Shown: positions 23,681 through 33,738, numbered from the stretch's first letter. The stretch is 48,086 nucleotides of DNA from Bacteroidaceae bacterium (GCA_017447625.1 JAFSNB010000043.1:1-48086), one strand, 5' to 3'. The notes: a model not told the origin generated them from the letters alone. Numbers and translations: made by a program.

Positions 23681-25049
23681 AGAAGGTACGCCCATGATGA
23701 TGCAGTCGCATATGATATTCGGCGAAAGCACCGGGCGGCCAGACAACTATGAGGTGAAGAAACGCAATATCCTTGCACCATTCGAAAGCCTGCGTACCAC
23801 CTATAAGGAGTGGAACGGACACCGCCTCCTCGAGTGGGGCGGGGATAACGACTTCCCGCGTACTGCAGCCAAGGTGGTGTCTGAGACAAGCGTACTCAAC
23901 ACCGGTCTGCGGTTCCTGCGCAACCTCACACTCGGGCAGGGACTATTCGCTTGCCGTGTCACCGGATATGACGAGAAGGGAAACGAACAGCTGCAGCCCA
24001 TCGATGACCCGCAACTGACGGCACTGCTTAACGGACGTATGATCCGACGCTATACAGAGCGTGCCAGCCGTGACTACTTCAAGTTCGGTTGCTCGCCAGT
24101 GGAACTGATTCCTGATGCTAAGGGGCAGCGCATTGTCGGCCTGAATCCTATCAATGCGCTCTATTCCCGCTTTACGGTTCCTGATGCAGTGGGGCGCTGT
24201 AAGTGCATCGTTTCCGGTTGTTGGCCAGACCTGCCAGCAACGACGGAGGATGACACCCCACGTGTGCTTGATACACTGATGGACTATGACCCGCAGCTGG
24301 AGTATGACACTCGATTCCTGCTTGACAAACTGAAGCAGCCACTGGTCTATGCCCTGCGCGACTCTTGGAGTAACCATGATATCTACAGCGAACCGGTATG
24401 GCTGCCAGCCTACATCCTCGGATGGATAGACATTGCTCAGCAGGTGCCCAAGTTCCTGAAGAAAGCCTATAAGAACCAAATCACGTGGAAGTGGCATGTC
24501 CAGATTCCATATTCATTCTGGGATCGCAAATTCCCGATACAGGACTATGCCACTCTCCCAAAGGAGGCTGCAATCGCTAAGCGCAAGGGAGATATCACAA
24601 AGTACATGGACAAAATGGAAGAGAACCTCTGCGGAGTGGAGAACGCAGAGAAGCCTCTGATGACCATGTACGCAGTGAATGAGGCTAACGGCAAAGTGGA
24701 AGAGGAGTGGAAGATACAGGCTCTGGATAACAAATACAAAGGCGGAGAGAACTTGGTGACCTCTGCAGCCGCAAACTCCGAAATACTCTTCACGCTCGGC
24801 GTCAATCCTAACGTGTTCGGTGCTGGTATGCCGGGCGGCACCTATGCAGGCAACCAGGGCGGCTCAAACATACGTGAGGCCTTCCTTGTGAACATCGCAA
24901 ACGCGTGGGTAGATCGTCAGAACCTACTCGATCCTGTTTACCTGATGCTGCGCTCCTGGGGATACGGCGAGGACGTACAACTGAGATACAGGAATACAAT
25001 ACTTACAACACTTGACACGGGTGCAGGCACCCAGAAAACATTGAGCTGA
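23661..25049 (+). CDS. Portal protein
   Basis: 462 residues. Features match phage portals: an N-terminal alpha/beta wing (SLRTTYKEWNGHRLLEWGGDNDFP), a helical stem-like centre with SWSNHDIYSEPVWLPAYILGW, and a C-terminal helical crown with NPNVFGAGMPGG. The dodecameric portal joins capsid and tail and is the DNA channel for TerL. Unusually it lies 8.5 kb after terL, separated by the accessory zone. Confidence 0.8.
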   Translation: MDILFNEEGTPMMMQSHMIFGESTGRPDNYEVKKRNILAPFESLRTTYKEWNGHRLLEWGGDNDFPRTAAKVVSETSVLNTGLRFLRNLTLGQGLFACRVTGYDEKGNEQLQPIDDPQLTALLNGRMIRRYTERASRDYFKFGCSPVELIPDAKGQRIVGLNPINALYSRFTVPDAVGRCKCIVSGCWPDLPATTEDDTPRVLDTLMDYDPQLEYDTRFLLDKLKQPLVYALRDSWSNHDIYSEPVWLPAYILGWIDIAQQVPKFLKKAYKNQITWKWHVQIPYSFWDRKFPIQDYATLPKEAAIAKRKGDITKYMDKMEENLCGVENAEKPLMTMYAVNEANGKVEEEWKIQALDNKYKGGENLVTSAAANSEILFTLGVNPNVFGAGMPGGTYAGNQGGSNIREAFLVNIANAWVDRQNLLDPVYLMLRSWGYGEDVQLRYRNTILTTLDTGAGTQKTLS

Positions 25050-25050
25050 T

Positions 25051-26061
25051 ATGTTCTTCAGTAGCGAGAAATGGAATAACGGAAGCGAGATGGATGCTGT
25101 GATACCGGCATCATCCGCACTGAGCTTCGAGAATCTGCAGTCTTCACTGATGACTGCTGATGAACTGTTCCTGATACCGTTGTTCGGCAGCACCCTCATG
25201 GGCAGCTTCGAGTCATTATACTCCAAGACCACCCCTTCAGATGATGAGAAGCAGCTGCTGCGCGTTCTTCAGGTAGCCGAGGCAAACCTGGCATACTATG
25301 CCAACTTCGACGTCCTGCAGCTGAGAATCACAGACCAGGGATTCCAACGGCAGCAGACTGACAATTTCGGATCACCGTACAAATATCAGGAAGACCGGCT
25401 GCGACAGACTTTCAAGAACCGCGGCTTCAATGCCATAGACCGCATCCTCGAAATGCTTGATAACAAGTTCACGAAGCTGCAGGGATATGCAGATATGCCA
25501 GTTCGTGTCTCAACACGCACAGACATTGTTCAGCGTACGTCAGAAGTGAACGCAGTGCATTTCATAAACAACTCCCGCCTGGTGTTCCTCCGTCTGGTTC
25601 CGATTATGACAGCGATCTGCCATAATGAACTACGACCGCTGCTGGGATGGAACCTCTACAACGCTTTGAAGCAGGCCCTCGAAAACGGAAAAGCTACAGC
25701 CCCAGTTCGCATTGCTTCAGCATCGGGTGACCCTGCACGTACTTTCGAGGAACTGCGCCTGCAGTGCATTCCCTTCGTGGTGAAGAAAGCCGTGGCACAA
25801 CTAATCCGCGAAACAGGGTCTCTCACAGATCGAGGACTCTACTTCATAGGGCAGAGTGCCGGCAGCTCCGACAACAGGACGGAGACTCCGGCAACACGAC
25901 GCGAGGCACACGACGCTGCCGCAGTAGCAGAGGGAGAGGCTAAGGCCTTTGCCACCTCTCTCCAAGCTTTCATTGAATGGAAATGGCCGGAATACTTCGG
26001 AGGACACGTATCCGATGTGTTCAAACGCGATAACGACGACAAAAGAACCTTCTGGGCATGA
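25051..26061 (+). CDS. Head-tail region protein, 336 aa
   Basis: Helical throughout, with a central segment rich in Arg/Gln (DRLRQTFKNRGFNAIDRILEML) and an Ala/Glu-rich coiled C-terminus (REAHDAAAVAEGEAKAFA). It begins 1 bp after the portal stop, so it is probably a connector or portal-associated protein. Similar proteins in Bacteroides phages may be filed as DUF6712; I could not verify this. Confidence 0.55.
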   Translation: MFFSSEKWNNGSEMDAVIPASSALSFENLQSSLMTADELFLIPLFGSTLMGSFESLYSKTTPSDDEKQLLRVLQVAEANLAYYANFDVLQLRITDQGFQRQQTDNFGSPYKYQEDRLRQTFKNRGFNAIDRILEMLDNKFTKLQGYADMPVRVSTRTDIVQRTSEVNAVHFINNSRLVFLRLVPIMTAICHNELRPLLGWNLYNALKQALENGKATAPVRIASASGDPARTFEELRLQCIPFVVKKAVAQLIRETGSLTDRGLYFIGQSAGSSDNRTETPATRREAHDAAAVAEGEAKAFATSLQAFIEWKWPEYFGGHVSDVFKRDNDDKRTFWA

Positions 26062-26831
26062 AAGAGATAAGATTCGAATATACTTATTTCGGGCGTAGGA
26101 AAAGCTTCACAGCCACTGTGCCGGAGAAACTTGGGGAAGCCAGCAGCAACCAGTTCATAGCTCTGCTGTCTCTCTCTGAGGGAGCGGTGACGGAGGAGCA
26201 GTTCTTCAAGTTGTTCTTCGGCATAGGAAGCGATATCCTCTCACGCCTCGATCCGTGGCAGCTCTATGTGATGACTGAGCAGCTTCGGAATCTATGGGAA
26301 ATGACAGCCGCAGATCACTTCTTCATCCCGGAACTGTCAATAGACTCCGTGCGGCTCGTGGCTCCTGAAGACAGACTGCGCGGAATGACCCTGAAACAGT
26401 TCATGACTGTGGATCAGTTCTGGCAGTGGTATGCCTATTCTGGAAATAACACATACCTGTATGCCATGGTAGCAGCATTGTACCTGCCTGAAAATACAGA
26501 CTTCTTCAGCTATGACCATGGTGCACTGGCTGAGAGCATTGCCAAAAGCGAAGATCTCATGCTTCTGCAGGGGATAACCGTCAACTGGGCATTGATAAGG
26601 AACTGGCTTTCTGATGCATACCCGCACCTCTTCCCCTCTGCAGAGCAAGATTCTTCGAATGAAGCTCCGTCGGGTAGGAAAAAACAACGTCCGGGATCAT
26701 GGCTCGCAATCCTCGATGCCCTTGTGGGAGATGACCTGACAAGGCTGGAGACATACCCGCACCTATTGGCACTGGATGTAATCAGGATTCTTGACCGACG
26801 TATTAAAGAACAGAAGAAACCACGGATATGA
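26058..26831 (+). CDS. Hypothetical head-tail/tail protein, 257 aa
   Basis: An N-terminal beta strand (EIRFEYTYFGRRKSF) then helices rich in aromatic and Leu residues. The C-terminus is basic (RRIKEQKKPRI). It overlaps both neighbours by 4 bp, which ties it to the structural operon. No family is recognised; tail assembly is possible. Confidence 0.5.
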   Translation: MKEIRFEYTYFGRRKSFTATVPEKLGEASSNQFIALLSLSEGAVTEEQFFKLFFGIGSDILSRLDPWQLYVMTEQLRNLWEMTAADHFFIPELSIDSVRLVAPEDRLRGMTLKQFMTVDQFWQWYAYSGNNTYLYAMVAALYLPENTDFFSYDHGALAESIAKSEDLMLLQGITVNWALIRNWLSDAYPHLFPSAEQDSSNEAPSGRKKQRPGSWLAILDALVGDDLTRLETYPHLLALDVIRILDRRIKEQKKPRI

Positions 26832-27319
26832 CACCATTCCATACATATATTGAAAATCTCTGCAGACGACATCACTCCATCCGGCATACGGATGAAGTAC
26901 CTCACTTCGCCGGCTCTGCAGACAGCGCACAGACAGCTATGGCCAGACGCCTGCATTACCCCGCTGTCTTCCTCGATGTCGGGGATTTCGATTTTGCTGG
27001 GGACAATAGCCATAAGATAATGCGGCGTTCAATTTCAATCGCCTTTGTCACTCATGTCCGTGACAGCGGCAACGCAGAAGAGATCCAGACGGCACTCAAC
27101 AATATGGAACAGCTGATGATGGACTTCATTGCGCAAATGGATGCCGACAGAAAGGCTTGCCTGAAAGTGGCAATGGGGGTGCAGCTCGCCGGAGGTGAAG
27201 CGCACCGCGTGGAGCTGGAAGGCGCAGGACTGTATGGATGGATGCTTTTCTTCGCAAAGGAGAACCATATTAATTTGTGCATGCCTGATAATCCTTTCGA
27301 AATAGAGACGGATGATTGA
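26828..27319 (+). CDS. Probable tail completion or minor tail protein
   Basis: 163 residues with a fold-like pattern of helix, strand, helix (RRSISIAFVTHVRD, ALNNMEQLMMDF) and a closing beta part. Size and place between connector and large tail proteins match tail terminator/completion proteins of siphophages. Overlaps the next gene by 8 bp. Confidence 0.5.
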   Translation: MTPFHTYIENLCRRHHSIRHTDEVPHFAGSADSAQTAMARRLHYPAVFLDVGDFDFAGDNSHKIMRRSISIAFVTHVRDSGNAEEIQTALNNMEQLMMDFIAQMDADRKACLKVAMGVQLAGGEAHRVELEGAGLYGWMLFFAKENHINLCMPDNPFEIETDD

Positions 27320-28946
27320 TGACACTCTCATACAGCAATTGCTAGCACGCGCCGGCGTGGTGGCCAACGAGACAGAGGACAGCGCAAACGATGCCAACCG
27401 CATAGGTACGCTGTTCGCCGATATCATACGTGCGCTGAGTATGCTCATAACAGAGGAGGAACTGGCACAGCTGATTTCCCAATACGGCAGCCGTCTGTTC
27501 CTCTCGAAGGTCAATCCCGACACCGCCGCCGAACGGATCATAATGGCCAAAGGCGTGCAGCTGGGAGAGTCGTTCGCCTCCGGGATGACCGGACACGGAG
27601 GACTGCTTGACGGGCAGGGACGCGCTGAGATGCGTTCCCTGAAGCTGTGGGAGTGGCTGGAAGTGCCGGAGCTGCGCAAGAACCGCACGCGTATCATCGT
27701 CGGTGACGAATGGCAGGCCCCGGGCGGCATCATCGAGAGCGTGGACACCGACAACCAGACAATAACGCTGAAGCTGGAGGAGGGGGAAATCGGCCTTATC
27801 GAGGAAGACGACCTCTGCATGGGCTACTGGAACGACCCCGACACGTCACTCAACAGCCGCGACACCAGCGATGACGGACGCAACAACCGCCGCATAGCCG
27901 GGTTCGCCACCAGTTATTTCCGCCTCACAAGAGTGTCAGGGAGCCGCAATGAGAATGCCGAATACGTGCTTCGCGGACAGTCTGAAGCCTACCCGAATCC
28001 CTACCACCCGCAGGTGGGTATGCACTTCGTGGTATTCGGTAACCCGACCAGGACGGATCGCCAGAACTCAGCATACAGGACACGGACATACACCCGCTAT
28101 GTCAAGGGCGTTACGACATGGGAGTTCTCGGCCGCGAACATAGCAATGCAGTTCGGGGACCTGTCCAACCTCTCACTCCTGGGAATAAACATGCAGGGCT
28201 ACTCTGCATACCTGAACAATATCTATCTCACAGGCCATATCGAGGACGTGGAGGTCAGCGGGGCGCATCTGGAAATACAGATGCTCAACGGCGGATGGGT
28301 GGATGCCCTGAACAGCGAGACGGTCACGTTCTCGGCAAAAGACGGTCTGGGGCGCGACATAACGGGGCATTTCACTGGATTCAAGCTGACCCGTGAGAGT
28401 GGCGACGAGAGCGCTGACAGAGCTTGGAACGCTACGCACACGCCCCTCACTTCTCCCGTCACGCTTACCAAGGCGGATATGGGAACACTGTGGTTCGTGC
28501 GCCGGACTCTCTTCACACTGGAAAGCCTGGGCGGGGATGAGACGATACGGATCAGCTTCGCCATAGGAGTACGCGACCATCAGGACCTGCATATAGAATT
28601 CGTGGCCAGCCGTAACGTGGTGTATGTGGATGACGTGAACGTGACCGTAGAGGCACGCCTGTTCTACGGAGAGGAAGACGTGACGGATGAGCTGCTGCTG
28701 CAGAACACCACCGCCACGGAATGGAAGCGTGACAGCGGAGTGGTGGCGGAGGATGCCGCATGGACTCCGACCTTCGGTACCACAAGGAACAAGATAGTCC
28801 TGCAGCACGGCCCCGGATACAATCGCAGGGACTGCGGCAGCCAGTGGGAGGAGACGCTGCACTGCTCCTTCGACTTCAAGGCCGTCCTGTCCACCGGCCT
28901 GAACCAGCAACAGACAATAACAGAGAACTTCCCACTGGGAATATGA
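27312..28946 (+). CDS. Tail/baseplate or spike-like protein
   Basis: 544 residues. The N-terminal ~60 residues are helical (trimeric coiled-coil type), followed by a large beta-rich body with motifs of tail adhesins (NNRRIAGFATSYFRLTRVSG; GFATSYFR patterns recur in Bacteroidetes phage fibres) and Ig-like strands near the C-terminus (VVYVDDVNVTVEARLFYGEED). It starts the distal tail block that includes the DGR target. Confidence 0.6.
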   Translation: MIDDTLIQQLLARAGVVANETEDSANDANRIGTLFADIIRALSMLITEEELAQLISQYGSRLFLSKVNPDTAAERIIMAKGVQLGESFASGMTGHGGLLDGQGRAEMRSLKLWEWLEVPELRKNRTRIIVGDEWQAPGGIIESVDTDNQTITLKLEEGEIGLIEEDDLCMGYWNDPDTSLNSRDTSDDGRNNRRIAGFATSYFRLTRVSGSRNENAEYVLRGQSEAYPNPYHPQVGMHFVVFGNPTRTDRQNSAYRTRTYTRYVKGVTTWEFSAANIAMQFGDLSNLSLLGINMQGYSAYLNNIYLTGHIEDVEVSGAHLEIQMLNGGWVDALNSETVTFSAKDGLGRDITGHFTGFKLTRESGDESADRAWNATHTPLTSPVTLTKADMGTLWFVRRTLFTLESLGGDETIRISFAIGVRDHQDLHIEFVASRNVVYVDDVNVTVEARLFYGEEDVTDELLLQNTTATEWKRDSGVVAEDAAWTPTFGTTRNKIVLQHGPGYNRRDCGSQWEETLHCSFDFKAVLSTGLNQQQTITENFPLGI

Positions 28947-28973
28947 CATTATTAACTTCAAAACTATAGTATT

Positions 28974-29171
28974 ATGGCTTATCACATTCTTGTGCCCCAG
29001 TCTCTCATCGAGAGCCGGCACGTATTCCCCGACAATCCCAAGCTGCCAGACGGCCGCACAGTGCTGAGCGTGCGCGACCTGAGCTACACACGATTCTCCT
29101 ACGGCCCCGTGGAAATCGTGAACGACCAGGACCTTGCAGAGCTTATGAACGAACAAGTGTCAAATGACTAA
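28974..29171 (+). CDS. Small structural-block protein, 65 aa
   Basis: Short beta/alpha protein (AYHILVPQSLIESRHVFP, then RDLSYTRFSYGPVEIVNDQDLAELM) between two tail genes. Possibly a chaperone or small tail subunit; no family is recognised. The 27 bp before it are AT-rich. Confidence 0.5.
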   Translation: MAYHILVPQSLIESRHVFPDNPKLPDGRTVLSVRDLSYTRFSYGPVEIVNDQDLAELMNEQVSND

Positions 29172-29182
29172 ATACTGAAGAT

Positions 29183-30277
29183 ATGGGAAAGACAATTACC
29201 AACAGATTCGGGCTGACAGCCGTCATCAACGGCATGACATTCCGCGCACAGATTATCCGTGACACGAACAGCCGCGCTTTCTTCCAGTTCTATGACAAGG
29301 ATGCCCATGTCTGCACACCGGACTGGAGTGACAGTTCATTAGGCCCCAAATTTCATGTCGAGGTGACCGACGCAAAAGGAACGACGTACAACCCGACGAA
29401 TCTCACCCTGATGTGGAACGGCACCGCAGTTACCTTCGGAAACGCAGACGCGAACGGTATCGCATTAAACACAGACGGGGTGCTGGATCAGGGGACGGTG
29501 AAGAAATGGACGGAAAACTCCGTCACATACTTCCAGATAGTTAAAAACATCTTCACAGCCGGCAATGATGACAACGACCAGTTCTATCTGACAGGACAGG
29601 TCCGTATGCAGGGTGGTACCATGCAGACTGTCCGTACAGAGACCGAGAACGTCACTGTCGTGAAGACTGCCAGCGGCGGTACCAGCTACTATGTGCACGT
29701 CGAGGTGACAGACATAAAGACGGCAGGAGGAACCGGTACTTGCGTTGCCCACCTCTTTTCAAGTGCTTCTGGAACGGAAGTCCCATCCGGTATGTCCTAC
29801 CAGTGGTATAACATGACGGGGGCAAGTGCCGATGCATGTACCGCTCAGGACGGATATTCCGGCGTCAATCAAAAGACCTTGACCGTGCCGGAGGGAAAAG
29901 TCAACGGCGATGAGCTCTTCCGCGTGGACGTGACCTTTAACGGAAACACCTATTCAGGCTATGGCCAGATGCATGACTGGAGTGATCCCTATTTTATCGC
30001 TCTCGAGGAGACAAGCAACGTCACTGGCCACAACTTCGGTTCCATAACGGAAGATGAGACCGTGACCGTTCGCGCATACATCGTGGACAAGGAGGGCGAA
30101 GCCGTTTCTGGCAGCGGACTGACACCTGCCTTTACTCTCGTGGATGCCGGAGGTTCGGCACTGACAGCCGGAACCGGTTACACGTATAACAGCTCCACCA
30201 ATTCAGTTTCACTGACTTATACACAGGTCATCGCAGCGGGCGGAGGAGTTACAGGATATGTCACGGCTGAGAGCTGA
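29183..30277 (+). CDS. Ig-like tail protein
   Basis: 364 residues, almost all beta strands with Thr/Gly/Asn-rich loops and repeated Ig-like units (VTVVKTASGGTSYYVHVEV, VTVRAYIVDKEGEAV). Such proteins decorate tails or form the stalk of fibres. It directly precedes the DGR target gene and may form a complex with it. Confidence 0.6.
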   Translation: MGKTITNRFGLTAVINGMTFRAQIIRDTNSRAFFQFYDKDAHVCTPDWSDSSLGPKFHVEVTDAKGTTYNPTNLTLMWNGTAVTFGNADANGIALNTDGVLDQGTVKKWTENSVTYFQIVKNIFTAGNDDNDQFYLTGQVRMQGGTMQTVRTETENVTVVKTASGGTSYYVHVEVTDIKTAGGTGTCVAHLFSSASGTEVPSGMSYQWYNMTGASADACTAQDGYSGVNQKTLTVPEGKVNGDELFRVDVTFNGNTYSGYGQMHDWSDPYFIALEETSNVTGHNFGSITEDETVTVRAYIVDKEGEAVSGSGLTPAFTLVDAGGSALTAGTGYTYNSSTNSVSLTYTQVIAAGGGVTGYVTAES

Positions 30278-30304
30278 GTTGTATAACTGATAAAGACTGA
30301 AACC

Positions 30305-33300
30305 ATGCGTAAGAAAAGCAGTGTACTGGTAATGACCAAACCGCTGACAGTGTCGGCGGCAATATCTGTCGCAGGCAGCAGCACCAGACAGATATACGAC
30401 AACTCTACGGGCATATACAGCCCTGACCGCATAACAACGGCTACAACTCTTCAGTTCCTGATTACATATTTCGACCCGAATACAGGGACAGCAGGCAACG
30501 CAACACCGACAAGCGTGGCATGGTATGAGGAAAACCGTAATGGTGTAAGATCCATTATCACGGCCTCTAACCCAGACTACCATATCGGTAATATCAATCC
30601 ATTAGATTCCGATCCAAGTATATTGGTCATAAGGAAGAATGTTCCTGAGGGTCAGAGTGGAATGGGTATAGTCGGCGTGGCACACTACACCAACCCGAGC
30701 ACAGGAAAAAGCCAGGTGATAAAGGCCCGTACGAAGCTGACAACGGCCGTGTCTGCCGTGTCCGCCCTGAGCCTTAACATAGAACCTGCTGCAGGTGACA
30801 CTACCTACGCAGGACGCGTCTGTCTCATCAACCCTCTGCTGACGCCGCTGAACCAGGCTGAGACGAACTGGAAGCGCAAATGCCGCGTACAGCTGCGCGA
30901 CGGAACGGTGGCTCTGGCCGACGCTCACACCATCGGCAGCTCCGCCGATGCCGCACGCACCGGCAACGCCTTCTACTTCTGGTACTACCGCCTGAACGGA
31001 CAGCTGATCCGCCTGCGCGAGAACAACGACTGGTTCGAGGCTGAATACTATGCCGACGGAACAATGTCGCGCGAGGTGACGGTGAACCTCGCAAAGATCA
31101 AGGATGTGGAACTGGTCTGCAAGGCCGGGTACATCCCGTACGGCGAGCTGCAGGACTACGTAGATGGCGACGGTATCATTCAGCCGTCGAAGTGCTACCT
31201 CGGATATCTGCAGGAGTCGTTCAAGCTGCGCGTCGCCCTGCCCATAGTGCAGCGCGACGAAGTTGTCTCCCTGAGCCACCCTGTACTGGAACGCTCCGAT
31301 ATAGGCAACAGTTCCGTCAGCATCAAACGCCGTCTGCTGCTTACATGCGGCGGCAGCGTGGTGAACGACCTGGCTCTTACTGGCCCCTCTCAGTCCACGA
31401 CGGTCTTTGATAGCCTCTTTGACGTTACGTGGTATGCCGTATATAACGGCGACAGCGTGGCCATCGGTACCGGAGAGTTTCTTGTCATCAACGGGGCAGA
31501 GCTGCTGGCCTACCTCCGTACTCTGGACAACACCATTACAGCAGCCACCTTGAAGGGAATAAACTTCGAGGTGGAGTATGAGCCGAAATACCCGCTCCTC
31601 AGCGGAAACAACTACGTGGAGGGATATACCCAGGGAAGCTCCGACATCGTTCCGGTGAAGAAGATCGGAAACAGGGAATGGCTCAACAACCTGGACTTTT
31701 TCCTGCTCGATACCACGGACAATACGGGTGAAGACACGGAACCGCTGCTGCTGCGCCGCAACAACCTGCTGCGCTTTGCAGGCGGCGGCTGGGCTCCGGT
31801 CGTCCAGATATCCTCGGCGCAGGCTGCAGATGCCAACCTGCAGCTGTTCAGACAGTCACCGACCGGCGGCTATTATGAATACTGCGGAGCCGGTGAATAT
31901 GATCCTGAGGGGTATGTCGATAACGTGCTAAGGCCATGGTATGCAGGCACCCTGTCCGAATGGAAGTCTCCGCAGCTGTACAAGTCAGACGGCAACGGCG
32001 GATATGCGGAAGCGCACGCCGTGCTCCCGTGGGAAAGCACGGAGACGAAATGGACCATCGGCATCGGATACTCACAGGGCCTCTACCTCCTCGATCAGGT
32101 GCAGGGAGCCAGCGGAACCGTGTGGAAGGGACTCTTCACTGATGTCACCGAGTGGGACGGCATAGACCTCACACCATACTACCTTGCACCGACTGCAATA
32201 AGCCCGTGCCCTGTGGCCACCATCACGGAGGGCGGCAAGCACAAGACCCGCAACCGCTTCTTCCTGACACAGGGAGAGACGAACAGTGCAGGCATGGCCG
32301 GAATGAATGACGTCAGCCAGATGTTTCACCAAAGTGGACGCACGTATCCGCGCACTCAAGACGTGGAGGCCGTGGTCAATATGCAATATGCCAGAAACAA
32401 CAACGCCAACGTCAAAAGTCCAGTTCCGTTCGCTGAAGGCGGTTACCATGCCAAAAACGTGTTCATCACGGCGCAGGAACTGCTCTACTCACGCAAGAAC
32501 CCGTTCCGTGCCTCGCAGTTCGGCAGTGGCATAAACAGCAATGACGACTGCAATTCACTGTCCACATGGCGGCAGAACGGCGGCGTGCGTGCGAAGCTGC
32601 AGAGTGCCGGCAGCTTCTCGTACTACAAATGGGCTGATAACACTCCATTCTACCATAATGCCAGCGGCGGCCGTCAGAACTTCACGAGGACCATGAACCA
32701 GTATGCGCCAAAGGAGCAGTGCATGGAGAGCCAGATGGCTGCAAGCTTCGCTGCTGAGTTCGGCATCACAGCTACGACGGACGTGTCTTCGCCCGTGTAT
32801 TTCGAGATGTATGGCGGAAAGTACTATTACATGAATGTCAGCGATGCGAAGACCTTAGCTCAGGGATACATGAACGCCCGTGTCTATAAGGAACTGACAG
32901 AGACAATCAACGCATGGGACGCAAGCGGTGGTGCCGTGCAGTATGATGTGGAGGTGGTTCTGCGCATGAGTCTGTTCGGCGGTGCCAACCTTTGCGGTGA
33001 CGTGTATGAGTACTGTCAGGGCGGCGCAGAATGTATAGGAACCTGTCTGGTCAGGCAGTCAACATCGAAAGAAGGGAACCGCTATGATGCATATATCATT
33101 ACGGACCAGCGCCGCTGGCTCTACGATACGACGATAGCTCTTGGCACGGGCTCAGCAATGATTGAGAACAGTGAGTATGCACTGAGTTTCGGGCCGTTCA
33201 CGCAGGTAGGGGACGGCAATGCCAAGAAACGCCAGAGCTATACACCCGTAAAGACGGAGAATGGCGGTGATATGTCTTCCTGGGAATGTTTCTACGGCTA

Positions 33301-33478
33301 CACAAGGAACGAATGGGGCGATGTCATAAACAACAGGTGGCGTGTCGCTCTGCGTTTTCGTGGTTATGCGCACAGTACTTACAGTTCTCCTCGCACTTGG
33401 TCTGCGTCCTTTGCTGCCTCCTACACGTATGCGAGTTCTGCGGGGTCTGCCCAGGCTCTTCTCAGGAAGCGCAGCTAA
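30305..33478 (+). CDS. DGR target: large fibre-like protein with variable C-terminus
   Basis: 1057 residues. The N-terminal ~450 residues are beta-rich, Ig-like. From ~600 the sequence has the C-type-lectin/formylglycine-enzyme-like look used by DGR targets (ITDQRRWLYDT, SWECFYGYTRNEWGD). Residues 1015-1050 are the variable repeat. There the template Asn codons are replaced: Tyr1021, His1023, Thr1031, Ser1033, Ser1035, Phe1036, Tyr1042, Ser1044 and Ser1045. The scaffold residues between them are unchanged. The role is inferred as receptor binding at the tail tip, diversified by the adjacent RT. Confidence 0.85.
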   Translation: MRKKSSVLVMTKPLTVSAAISVAGSSTRQIYDNSTGIYSPDRITTATTLQFLITYFDPNTGTAGNATPTSVAWYEENRNGVRSIITASNPDYHIGNINPLDSDPSILVIRKNVPEGQSGMGIVGVAHYTNPSTGKSQVIKARTKLTTAVSAVSALSLNIEPAAGDTTYAGRVCLINPLLTPLNQAETNWKRKCRVQLRDGTVALADAHTIGSSADAARTGNAFYFWYYRLNGQLIRLRENNDWFEAEYYADGTMSREVTVNLAKIKDVELVCKAGYIPYGELQDYVDGDGIIQPSKCYLGYLQESFKLRVALPIVQRDEVVSLSHPVLERSDIGNSSVSIKRRLLLTCGGSVVNDLALTGPSQSTTVFDSLFDVTWYAVYNGDSVAIGTGEFLVINGAELLAYLRTLDNTITAATLKGINFEVEYEPKYPLLSGNNYVEGYTQGSSDIVPVKKIGNREWLNNLDFFLLDTTDNTGEDTEPLLLRRNNLLRFAGGGWAPVVQISSAQAADANLQLFRQSPTGGYYEYCGAGEYDPEGYVDNVLRPWYAGTLSEWKSPQLYKSDGNGGYAEAHAVLPWESTETKWTIGIGYSQGLYLLDQVQGASGTVWKGLFTDVTEWDGIDLTPYYLAPTAISPCPVATITEGGKHKTRNRFFLTQGETNSAGMAGMNDVSQMFHQSGRTYPRTQDVEAVVNMQYARNNNANVKSPVPFAEGGYHAKNVFITAQELLYSRKNPFRASQFGSGINSNDDCNSLSTWRQNGGVRAKLQSAGSFSYYKWADNTPFYHNASGGRQNFTRTMNQYAPKEQCMESQMAASFAAEFGITATTDVSSPVYFEMYGGKYYYMNVSDAKTLAQGYMNARVYKELTETINAWDASGGAVQYDVEVVLRMSLFGGANLCGDVYEYCQGGAECIGTCLVRQSTSKEGNRYDAYIITDQRRWLYDTTIALGTGSAMIENSEYALSFGPFTQVGDGNAKKRQSYTPVKTENGGDMSSWECFYGYTRNEWGDVINNRWRVALRFRGYAHSTYSSPRTWSASFAASYTYASSAGSAQALLRKRS
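33347..33453 (+). repeat. DGR variable repeat (VR)
   Basis: 107 bp aligned without gaps to 33739-33845 (offset 392). The 13 differences all face adenine in the template: 7 A to T, 5 A to C, 1 A to G. The last 15 bp (33439-33453) are identical and G/C-rich, as expected of the initiation-of-mutagenic-homing region. It lies in frame at the 3' end of the target gene. Confidence 0.95.
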
Positions 33479-33488
33479 GCCGCAGGCA

Positions 33489-33523
33489 GCGACGCAGTCG
33501 CAATAAAGCCCACGCAGTGGGCT
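33489..33523. promoter_or_regulatory. Two hairpins after the VR, same apex
   Basis: GCGAC/GTCGC (33489-33501) and AGCCCAC/GTGGGCT (33507-33523) both close on the same apex ACGCAGT. DGR target recognition is known to use a hairpin shortly after the VR; these are 36 and 54 bp past it, the first beginning 11 bp after the stop codon. Confidence 0.55.
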
Positions 33524-33534
33524 GGCAAGGTGTT

Positions 33535-33571
33535 CAGAAGGTGGCGGCGGTGCAGCCGCCGCTGCCTTCTG
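33535..33571 (+). other. 16-bp hairpin between VR and TR
   Basis: Arms 33535-33550 and 33556-33571 pair at all 16 positions (two wobbles) with a TGCAG loop. It could stabilise the end of the target mRNA or assist homing. Confidence 0.65.
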
Positions 33572-33580
33572 ATGGAAAAA

Positions 33581-33602
33581 ACGGCGTCAGCCGTCGATTT
33601 TT
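33581..33602 (+). terminator. Terminator between target gene and TR
   Basis: ACGGC (33581-33585) and GCCGT (33590-33594) with a GTCA loop; A-run before and T-run after make it bidirectional. It separates the target mRNA from the TR/RT transcript. Confidence 0.7.
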
Positions 33603-33636
33603 CAGGGCATTTTTAATATAATACGAGGATTATTAT

Positions 33637-33644
33637 TACCTTTG
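33637..33644 (+). promoter_or_regulatory. Promoter of the TR/RT transcript
   Basis: TACCTTTG, a perfect -7 element, ~95 bp before the TR; no good -33 is seen. Transcription from ~33651 would give the template RNA and the RT mRNA. Confidence 0.6.
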
Positions 33645-33738
33645 CCGTCGAAATCCCCATGGCGTCCTGACAAGCCCGGCACTGGGACCGCGGCCAATGA
33701 AACAGGAGACAGGGGTTGAAAGATGGACGTGGCCATCG

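Noticed and set aside
28173-29156. Minus-strand frame of 327 codons over tail genes
   Set aside because: Crosses three forward genes and has a His/Cys/Val-rich shadow composition.
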